From contig CAZEZY010000079.1 in assembly GCA_964516635.1 (NCBI GenBank), positions 1-11,068 on the forward strand: a stretch of DNA of 11,068 bases, read 5' to 3'. Under the pieces are notes generated by a model that was not told where the DNA came from, searched no databases, and saw only the letters and a list, made by a program, of their open reading frames with translations. Position 1 is the first letter of the stretch. Each line of letters starts with the position of its first letter. The DNA is from CAZEZY01 sp964516635 (lineage in GTDB: Bacteria; Pseudomonadota; Gammaproteobacteria; Burkholderiales; Burkholderiaceae_C). Positions 5,356-11,068 of the stretch are shown here, piece after piece. A program made the translations under genes and the position numbers.

Positions 5356-6813
5356 ATGAACCCCACCCAGCCTTTTTCGTCGCATGGCCATCTTCTGGCC
5401 CATCAGCGCTCGTCAACCCGTCAGGGTTTCATCCTCATAGAAGCCCTGGTGTCCTTGGTGGTGGTCACGGTAGGGGTACTCGGCATGGCCAAACTCAATG
5501 CCGTTGTGCTTCAGGGAACGGGGGGGAGCAAAGCCAGACTCGAAGCCGCCAACCTGGCCCAGCACCGCATGGAACAAGCGCGGGATTTCGTGCTCAAGGA
5601 CGGATGCGCCGACACCGCAATTGCCGATGGGACCATTTCTGAAACGAACGTGGCAGGGGTTGCGGCGGCGTATGCCATCACCACCACGTTGACGTCGGCC
5701 ACCCATCGGAAAAATGTCGAAGTGTGCGTCACCTGGGATGGCGGCACATGCGGCGCCACTGGCAACCGGATTCTTTTGAGCAGCGTCGTGGCTTGCGATG
5801 GGGTGGGAACGTCGGGCCTGACGGGAGACAGTGGCCCCGGCAAGCGGCGCGGCGGTTTCGTCAAAACACCCACAAGCCGTGCCGATGTGGGTGGAGGTGA
5901 TCACATCGATCCGACAACGATTGCGGACGCCGATAAAAACAAAATCACACTGGATGGCACCAACCAGGTCAATGATGGGACACACACGAGAGTGGTGGAT
6001 GGACGTCGCGAATTGATTGACATCACCACCGGCAAAGTGCTGTTGACCGTGAAATCATTGGGTTGTGAGAACAACATCCCTCCCGATTTCAGCACCATCA
6101 GTGGCAAGGTGTTCGTGGCTCGGGGTGAATCGGGCCCCATGGTGAGCGCAAGCAATCTGTTCATGATGTCGTCGGATGCCTCCTTCTGCACGGTACTTCC
6201 TTACAATTTGACCGACTGGGTGCTTCCGCAAGGACAAACAGGCAGCGCCATCGAGTATTACTATACCTATTACCGTTGTTACGTGGGTGCCGAATGGCGG
6301 GGCAATGTGGGCTTGATTGTCCAGGGTGGCGGGGCCGGCAACGGCGTCTGCGTCGGGAATCCTGTGGATGGGGTGATGTCGCCCGCTTCCTTGTATTCAC
6401 GGCACGCTCAACTGGGGTCGACCCGGGGTTATCGAGCCTTCCGTGAAGTGGGAGGTAGCGTTGTGATGAAGGGCATTGGAGAAACGGATGTCGAAAACAC
6501 AGCCTGCTCCACCTCACGCAAGAAAATTTACAACTACACGGCCACCCACTTTGACAACCACCATTTTGTCTATGCCAATCTCAGTGGAGAAAACACGTGC
6601 CAGTCGCGAATGGCTGCACTCAACAACATGAATGCGCCATCAACCGTTTTTCCTCATAAACCTTTGGCCAAAACCGATGGCACCAATTTCAATCCCATCC
6701 AGACGGCCAATCCGCTGACTTTCACAGCAGTCAGGAACCCCGGCAAGTATTACTGCATGTCGTCAAAGACACAGACCGTGAATGGTGTTCACGATGGCAT
6801 CAGTTGCCCATGA
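5356..6813 (+). CDS. pilV: PilV-like minor pilin with large cysteine-rich C-terminal domain
   Basis: A protein of 485 residues, far longer than classical PilV (roughly 150-200). A long leader of 24 residues ends TRQG24, cut before F25; then FILIEALVSLVVVTVGVLGMAKL with Glu at mature position 5 (E29) and NLAQHRMEQARDF, the PilV helix pattern. The pilin module with cysteines (CADTA, VCVTWDGGTC, VACDG) ends near residue 155. A Gly/Asp/Thr-rich linker (about 156-236) leads to a C-terminal domain from about 237 to 485, starting CENN...ISGKVFVARGES, with many Tyr (IEYYYTYYRCYVGAEWRG) and paired cysteines, ending DGISCP. I do not recognise this domain for certain; position suggests surface exposure at the tip. 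Start at 5356 lies 2 bases after pilX with a weak GGAA; an ATG at 5320 inside pilX is also possible. GC in the 3' third is visibly lower (about 48-53% in lines I counted) than in nrdA (about 62-63%). Confidence 0.78.
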   Translation: MNPTQPFSSHGHLLAHQRSSTRQGFILIEALVSLVVVTVGVLGMAKLNAVVLQGTGGSKARLEAANLAQHRMEQARDFVLKDGCADTAIADGTISETNVAGVAAAYAITTTLTSATHRKNVEVCVTWDGGTCGATGNRILLSSVVACDGVGTSGLTGDSGPGKRRGGFVKTPTSRADVGGGDHIDPTTIADADKNKITLDGTNQVNDGTHTRVVDGRRELIDITTGKVLLTVKSLGCENNIPPDFSTISGKVFVARGESGPMVSASNLFMMSSDASFCTVLPYNLTDWVLPQGQTGSAIEYYYTYYRCYVGAEWRGNVGLIVQGGGAGNGVCVGNPVDGVMSPASLYSRHAQLGSTRGYRAFREVGGSVVMKGIGETDVENTACSTSRKKIYNYTATHFDNHHFVYANLSGENTCQSRMAALNNMNAPSTVFPHKPLAKTDGTNFNPIQTANPLTFTAVRNPGKYYCMSSKTQTVNGVHDGISCP

Positions 6814-6911
6814 CTGGGGGGTCACCACCCTGCCGTGATGCACGTCCGTCGTGGAGCCCCACCCGTTGCATCCACCGATCGGGTTCAATCCACGCCTACC
6901 GGTGATCCCAC

Positions 6912-7472
6912 TTGCCTGACTTTCGGCAGATGCCTTCGGATAACCAGGGTACTCGCCCCTCAGGGGCGATGATCTCGCTGCTGGTCATCCACTCCATCAG
7001 CCTCCCCCCCGGTCAGTACGGGGGGCCTGAGGTGGAGCAGTTGTTCACCAACACGCTCGACTGGGACGCCCATCCCTACTTCCAGTCCCTGCGCGGGCTA
7101 CAGGTATCGGCGCATTTTTTCATCCGCCGCACCGGCCAGGTGGTGCAGTTCGTGGACTGCGAACGCCGCGCCTGGCATGCGGGCCAGTCGGTATGGAAGG
7201 GCAGGCCGAACTGCAACGATTACTCCATTGGCATCGAACTGGAGGGGCTGGAAGGCGACACCTTCGAGCCCGCCCAGTACCAGGCCCTCGCCACCCTGTG
7301 CCAGGAACTGGCCCGGCAATACCCCATCGAGCACGTGGTGGGCCACGAGCACATTGCACCAGGCCGCAAGCACGATCCGGGGCCAGGGTTCGATTGGGCG
7401 CTGCTCCAAGCCCTCACCGGCTGGCCGACCAGCCGTTTTGCCCCTTCGGTTGGCGATGCCAGAGGCGCCTGA
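6912..7472 (+). CDS. ampD: 1,6-anhydro-N-acetylmuramyl-L-alanine amidase AmpD
   Basis: A protein of 186 residues, a cytoplasmic zinc amidase that cuts the stem peptide from anhydroMurNAc during peptidoglycan recycling, and so influences AmpR-type beta-lactamase signalling where that is present. Zinc ligands are H27 (VIHSISLPPG), H145 (VVGHEH) and D155 (KHDPGP); E109 (IGIELEG) and K153 match the catalytic Glu and Lys of E. coli AmpD in spacing. RRAWHAG (85-91) and NCNDYSIGIELEG (100-112) are family signatures. The start is taken as TTG at 6912: an in-frame TGA lies at 6903-6905, and GGTGA at 6901-6905 stands 6 bases before the TTG. An ATG at 6930 is the alternative but has no clear ribosome binding site. 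The N-terminus is about 7 residues shorter than in E. coli relative to the first zinc ligand. It lies 98 bases after pilV; I see no clear terminator between them. Confidence 0.92.
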   Translation: MPDFRQMPSDNQGTRPSGAMISLLVIHSISLPPGQYGGPEVEQLFTNTLDWDAHPYFQSLRGLQVSAHFFIRRTGQVVQFVDCERRAWHAGQSVWKGRPNCNDYSIGIELEGLEGDTFEPAQYQALATLCQELARQYPIEHVVGHEHIAPGRKHDPGPGFDWALLQALTGWPTSRFAPSVGDARGA

Positions 7473-7601
7473 AACAGGGCTGGCAGGGAGCCAGTCACCA
7501 CCCCCGGATTTTCCCTAACCCCTCCCTCTCTCCCTCTGGGCAGACTGGGCGATGGCTGATTTTTTTCAACCCCATACAGCCTTTCGGCCGGCGAAGCCGC
7601 T
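7473..7601. other. Gene-free leader region between ampD and the nrd boxes
   Basis: No gene is supported here. The stretch holds a pyrimidine-rich run (about 7510-7537), a weak inverted repeat CTGGC/GCCAG close after the ampD stop, and a run of seven T (7560-7566) without a strong stem directly before it, so a true ampD terminator is not evident. The nrdA promoter is probably at its right end, overlapping the NrdR boxes, but I cannot place -35 and -10 hexamers with confidence. Confidence 0.4.
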
Positions 7602-7617
7602 ACACTACCCCTAGTGT
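7602..7617. promoter_or_regulatory. NrdR box 1
   Basis: ACACTACCCCTAGTGT, with perfect symmetric ends ACACTA/TAGTGT around a CCCC centre. It fits the 16-bp palindromic NrdR box (outer ACAC...GTGT). NrdR is the (d)ATP-sensing zinc/ATP-cone repressor of ribonucleotide reductase genes. This box is 134 bases upstream of the nrdA start codon and paired with a second box 32 bases away. Confidence 0.88.
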
Positions 7618-7633
7618 TTTCAATCAATTGCAC

Positions 7634-7649
7634 ACACTACCCATAGTGC
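7634..7649. promoter_or_regulatory. NrdR box 2
   Basis: ACACTACCCATAGTGC, differing from box 1 at two positions. The start-to-start distance is 32 bases, three helical turns, which is the standard spacing for tandem NrdR boxes and puts both on one face of the helix. The pair strongly predicts NrdR repression of the downstream nrdA-nrdB genes. Confidence 0.88.
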
Positions 7650-7750
7650 ACTTGCCACACCTGTCTGCCCACCGAAGACAGCTTCGCCACCACCGGCCCA
7701 GGCCCTGCGTGCCGTGAGCCCGTACCACCACAGATCGAGCGAGAGGACCC

Positions 7751-10627
7751 ATGCCATCCACCACCTTAGCCCCCGAGTCGAGCGCCCACCTGCCCACCGC
7801 TTACAGCGCCGAACCCGCCCGCGCCGCCCAGTCTGGCACCTTGCAGAATTACCAGATCATTCGCCGCAATGGCGCCGTGGTGCCGTTCGAGCCCAACAAG
7901 ATTGCCGTGGCGCTGATGAAGGCTTTCCTGGCCGTTCGGGGCGCACAGGGCGCGGCATCGGCCAGCGTGCGCGAAGACGTGGAAGTGCTCACCCAGAACG
8001 TGGTTCGCGCCCTCATGCGTTCGCGCCCGGGTGGCGGCACCTTCCACATTGAAGACGTGCAAGACCAGGTCGAGCTGGGCCTGATGCGCGGCGGCCACCA
8101 CGAAGTGGCCCGTGCGTACGTGCTGTACCGCGAACGCCGCGCCCAGGAGCGCGCCGCCAAGCAGGCCGAGCAGCAGGCACCGGCCACCCCGGCTTTTCAC
8201 GTGATCGACAACGGCCAGCGCGTGGCGCTGGACCTCCATGCGTTGAAGGCGCTCATCACCCACGCCTGTGCCAACCTGGGGGCCGACGTCAAGCCCGAGC
8301 CCATCGTGGCCGAGACCATGCGCAACCTGTACGACGGCGTGCCCATGACCGAGGTGTACAAGGCCGCCATTCTGGCCGCCCGCACCAAGATCGAAACCGA
8401 CCCCGACTACACCTACGCCACCGCCCGCCTGCTGCTGCACACCATCATCAAGGAGGTGCTGGGCGAAGAAGTGACGCAGGCCGACATGGCCGCCCGCTAC
8501 GCCGATTACTTCCCGGGATTCATCAAGAAAGGGGTCGAGAACGACCTGCTGGACGAAAAACTCCTGCAGTTCGACCTCAGGCGACTGGGTGCGGCGCTGA
8601 AAGCCGAGCGCGACCTGCAGTTCGACTACCTGGGGCTGCAGACCCTGTACGACCGTTACTTCCTGCACGTGCGCAAGACGCGCATCGAACTGCCGCAGGC
8701 CTTCTTCATGCGCGTGGCCATGGGTCTGGCGCTCAACGAGATCGACCGCGAAACCCGCGCCATCGAGTTCTACGAAATCCTCTCCAGCTTCGACTTCATG
8801 AGCAGCACGCCCACGCTGTTCAACAGCGGCACGCTGCGTTCGCAACTGTCCAGTTGCTACCTGACCACCGTGCCCGACGACCTCGACGGCATTTACGAGT
8901 CCATCAAGGAAAACGCGCTGCTCTCCAAGTTTGCCGGTGGGCTGGGCAACGACTGGACGCGCGTGCGCGCCCTGGGCAGCCACATCAAGGGCACCAATGG
9001 CGAATCGCAAGGCGTGGTGCCCTTCCTGAAGGTCGTGAACGACACCGCGGTGGCGGTGAACCAGGGTGGCAAGCGCAAGGGGGCGGTGTGTGCCTACCTC
9101 GAAACGTGGCACCTGGACATTGAAGAATTCCTGGAACTGCGCAAGAACACGGGGGATGACCGCCGCCGCACCCACGACATGAACACGGCCAACTGGATTC
9201 CCGACCTGTTCATGAAGCGCGTGATGGATAAGGCCGACTGGACGCTGTTCAGCCCGTCCGACGTGCCCGACCTGCACGACAAGTTCGGTACGGCCTTTGA
9301 AGAAGCCTACACCGCCTACGAAGCCAAGGCCGAGCGCGGCGAGATCAAGCCCACCAAGAAAGTGCCCGCCACCGACCTGTGGCGCAAGATGCTGAGCATG
9401 CTGTTCGAAACCGGTCACCCCTGGATCACGTTCAAGGACCCGTCCAACCTGCGCAGCCCGCAGCAGCACGCCGGGGTGGTGCACTCGTCCAACCTGTGCA
9501 CCGAGATCACGCTCAACACCAACGACGCCGAAACCGCCGTGTGCAACCTGGGCTCGGTCAACCTGGCCCAGCACCTCACGCCCAGCGGCGAGATCGACCA
9601 CGCCAAGCTCAAGAAGACCGTGTCCACCGCCATGCGCATGCTGGACAACGTGATCGACATCAACTACTACGCCGTGAAAAAGGCGCGCGACAGCAACCTG
9701 CGCCACCGCCCCGTGGGGTTGGGCATCATGGGTTTCCAGGACGCCCTGTACCTGAAGCGCACGCCTTACGCCTCGGTGGAGGCCGTGGAATTCGCCGACC
9801 GCTCCATGGAAGCGGTGTGCTACCACGCCTACTGGGCCAGCACCGAACTGGCCGCCGAACGGGGCCGCTATTCCACGTTCAAAGGCTCGCTGTGGGACCG
9901 TGGCATCCTGCCACAGGACAGCCTGGACCTGCTGGCCCAGCACCGGGGCGGCTATGTGGAAGTGGACCGCTCCAGCACCCTGGACTGGGACGCCCTGCGC
10001 CGGAAGATCGCGCAAGACGGCATGCGCAACTCCAACTGCGTGGCGATTGCGCCCACCGCCACCATCAGCAACATCATCGGGGTGGACGCGTCGATCGAAC
10101 CCTGCTTCGGCAACCTGTCGGTCAAGTCCAACCTGTCCGGCGAGTTCACCGTCATCAACAGCTACCTCGTGAAAGACCTCAAGCGCCTGGGTCTGTGGGA
10201 CGAGGTCATGATCATGGACCTGAAGCACTTCGACGGTTCGCTGTGGCCGATCGACCGCGTGCCGCAGGACATGAAAGAGCTCTACCGCACCGCCTTCGAA
10301 GTGGAGCCGGTGTGGCTGGTGGAAGCCGCCGCACGCCGCCAGAAGTGGATTGACCAGGCGCAGAGCCTGAACATCTACATGGCCGGCGCCTCGGGCAAGA
10401 AGCTGGACGACACCTACAAGCTGGCGTGGGTGCGTGGCCTCAAGACCACCTACTACCTGCGCACCACCAGCGCCACCCATGCCGAGAAATCCACCGGCCG
10501 CATCGGCCAGCTGAACGCGGTGTCGAGTGGCGCCGTGAGCAGCGCCGCAGCCGCCGCGCCCGAGGCACCGGCCACCGACATCAAGTTCTGTGCGATCGAC
10601 GATCCGGGCTGCGAAGCCTGCCAATGA
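7751..10627 (+). CDS. nrdA: Class Ia ribonucleoside-diphosphate reductase, alpha subunit NrdA
   Basis: A protein of 958 residues that reduces ribonucleoside diphosphates to deoxyribonucleotides in the cytoplasm, working with the radical-bearing NrdB. It has an N-terminal ATP-cone at about 34-135 (IIRRNGAVVPFEPNKI) and a second, degenerate cone-like domain at about 148-240, the two-cone arrangement known from Pseudomonas aeruginosa NrdA. The catalytic 10-stranded barrel follows, with redox cysteines C369 (SSCYL) and C598 (AVCNLGS). The active-site trio is N581, C583 and E585 (NLCTE), with C583 the thiyl radical site. Radical-transfer tyrosines are Y901/Y902 (TTYYLRT). The C-terminal tail has the shuttle cysteines C954/C957 (GCEACQ) for thioredoxin or glutaredoxin. 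GAGAGGA a few bases before the ATG is a good ribosome binding site. Length and all key residues are intact. Two NrdR boxes lie upstream. Confidence 0.96.
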   Translation: MPSTTLAPESSAHLPTAYSAEPARAAQSGTLQNYQIIRRNGAVVPFEPNKIAVALMKAFLAVRGAQGAASASVREDVEVLTQNVVRALMRSRPGGGTFHIEDVQDQVELGLMRGGHHEVARAYVLYRERRAQERAAKQAEQQAPATPAFHVIDNGQRVALDLHALKALITHACANLGADVKPEPIVAETMRNLYDGVPMTEVYKAAILAARTKIETDPDYTYATARLLLHTIIKEVLGEEVTQADMAARYADYFPGFIKKGVENDLLDEKLLQFDLRRLGAALKAERDLQFDYLGLQTLYDRYFLHVRKTRIELPQAFFMRVAMGLALNEIDRETRAIEFYEILSSFDFMSSTPTLFNSGTLRSQLSSCYLTTVPDDLDGIYESIKENALLSKFAGGLGNDWTRVRALGSHIKGTNGESQGVVPFLKVVNDTAVAVNQGGKRKGAVCAYLETWHLDIEEFLELRKNTGDDRRRTHDMNTANWIPDLFMKRVMDKADWTLFSPSDVPDLHDKFGTAFEEAYTAYEAKAERGEIKPTKKVPATDLWRKMLSMLFETGHPWITFKDPSNLRSPQQHAGVVHSSNLCTEITLNTNDAETAVCNLGSVNLAQHLTPSGEIDHAKLKKTVSTAMRMLDNVIDINYYAVKKARDSNLRHRPVGLGIMGFQDALYLKRTPYASVEAVEFADRSMEAVCYHAYWASTELAAERGRYSTFKGSLWDRGILPQDSLDLLAQHRGGYVEVDRSSTLDWDALRRKIAQDGMRNSNCVAIAPTATISNIIGVDASIEPCFGNLSVKSNLSGEFTVINSYLVKDLKRLGLWDEVMIMDLKHFDGSLWPIDRVPQDMKELYRTAFEVEPVWLVEAAARRQKWIDQAQSLNIYMAGASGKKLDDTYKLAWVRGLKTTYYLRTTSATHAEKSTGRIGQLNAVSSGAVSSAAAAAPEAPATDIKFCAIDDPGCEACQ

Positions 10628-10695
10628 CCCAGCCAGCCCCTTTTCGATGCAGCCACGCAACACTGTTGGCCACAGAATGCGTGCGCTGCCCTTGA
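10624..10695 (+). CDS. Possible 23-residue small ORF between nrdA and nrdB
   Basis: Its ATG overlaps the nrdA stop as ATGA (10624-10627), and it ends at TGA 10693-10695. The peptide begins MTQPAPFRCSH and ends ECVRCP; three of 23 residues are cysteine, including a CxxC near the end. The ATGA overlap would permit translational coupling with nrdA. No independent ribosome binding site, homology or codon evidence supports it beyond this, and a 23-codon ORF can occur by chance. I do not assign a function. Confidence 0.25.
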   Translation: MTQPAPFRCSHATLLATECVRCP

Positions 10696-10747
10696 AGGCT
10701 TGCTTTTCTGCCGCACGATTTCATAATTCATTGGATTGGACAACACC

Positions 10748-11068
10748 ATGCTGACCTGGGACGAACCAAGCACCCCTGCACTGCAACCCGTGCGACCCGC
10801 GCCCGCCTCTGCCCCTCCATCGGCAGTGCTGGCGCAAGCCCCCGTCACCCCCTCTCACCACTCCGTCAAGGCCGCTTCCACGCAACGCATCAACGCGGCC
10901 GACAAGCGCATCATCAATGGCGCCACCGACGTCAACCAGCTGGTGCCCTTCAAGTACAAATGGGCCTGGGAAAAATACCTCGCCACCTGCGCCAACCACT
11001 GGATGCCGCAGGAAGTCAACATGAGCCGCGACATCGCGCTGTGGAAAGACCCCAACGGCCTGACCGAA
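10748..11068 (+). CDS. nrdB: Class Ia ribonucleoside-diphosphate reductase, beta subunit NrdB (5' part)
   Basis: The first 107 codons are present; the gene runs off the right edge. NrdB houses the diiron-tyrosyl radical cofactor that NrdA needs. Residues 1-45 are an Ala/Pro-rich, probably disordered extension. From residue about 52 the sequence is typical of the Pseudomonas/Burkholderia-type NrdB: RIINGATDVNQLVPFKYKW, then YLATCANHWMPQEVNMSRDI and ALWKDPNGLTE. Most metal-ligand residues and the radical tyrosine are beyond the window, so integrity cannot be judged. It starts 120 bases after the nrdA stop with only a weak GGA before the ATG, and is most simply read as co-transcribed with nrdA under NrdR. 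Confidence 0.93.
   Translation, partial: MLTWDEPSTPALQPVRPAPASAPPSAVLAQAPVTPSHHSVKAASTQRINAADKRIINGATDVNQLVPFKYKWAWEKYLATCANHWMPQEVNMSRDIALWKDPNGLTE

Noticed and set aside
6814..6911. Terminator or promoter between pilV and ampD
   Set aside because: Only short imperfect stems (for example GTGG/CCAC) without a T-tract, and no clear promoter hexamers.
7537..7566. T-run after ampD as an intrinsic terminator
   Set aside because: Seven T are present, but the only stem nearby is a 4-bp TCTG/CAGA pair well separated from them.
7766..10663. Open frame of 965 codons on the minus strand opposite nrdA
   Set aside because: It mirrors nrdA, whose protein has every catalytic motif. Long antisense frames are expected opposite GC-rich genes, and the translation has no recognisable domain.
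10700..10727. Possible sigma-70 promoter for nrdB (TTGCTT, 16 bases, CATAAT)
   Set aside because: The -10 is good but the -35 matches only half, and the leader would be about 14 bases. Co-transcription with nrdA explains nrdB without it.
1..11068. CRISPR arrays, tRNA or rRNA genes, insertion sequences, attachment sites, defence systems
   Set aside because: I saw no regularly spaced repeats, cloverleaf sequence, transposase or integrase fragment on either strand.

Overview
The window looks like chromosomal DNA of a Burkholderiales betaproteobacterium, most likely Comamonadaceae-like. The grounds are the GC-rich coding sequence, a class Ia ribonucleotide reductase of the Pseudomonas/Burkholderia type behind tandem NrdR boxes, an AmpD of betaproteobacterial type, and a type IV pilus (T4P) gene set with PilR, a PilE-like pilin and FimT/PilW/PilX/PilV minor pilins. 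The assignment rests on gene families and arrangement, not on a database search.

Layout: the last 15 codons of an unidentified + strand gene end at base 49. A major type IV pilin gene (pilA) lies on the minus strand at 257-745. Two terminator-like hairpins lie downstream of it, and a near-perfect sigma-54 (-24/-12) promoter with an upstream palindrome lies in the intergenic region it shares with the divergent pilR (959-2368). Then comes a compact + strand minor-pilin operon, pilE-fimT-pilW-pilX-pilV (2491-6813), whose genes overlap by 4 bases or sit 2-3 bases apart. Housekeeping genes follow: ampD (6912-7472, TTG start), a 278-base regulatory region with two NrdR boxes 32 bases apart, nrdA (7751-10627), a possible 23-codon ORF overlapping the nrdA stop, and the 5' part of nrdB (10748 to the window end).

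How it works together: PilR is an NtrC-family sigma-54 activator and is the obvious candidate to switch on the divergent pilA. The five minor pilins would form the priming complex at the pilus tip. No PilY1 gene follows pilX or pilV. Instead, pilX and pilV carry large C-terminal extensions, one beta-solenoid-like and one cysteine-rich, far larger than in the classical proteins. This is the least ordinary part of the window: the tip-exposed functions normally linked with PilY1 may be built into the minor pilins. AmpD (peptidoglycan recycling) and NrdAB (dNTP synthesis) are ordinary core functions; NrdR repression of nrdAB can be predicted from the paired boxes.
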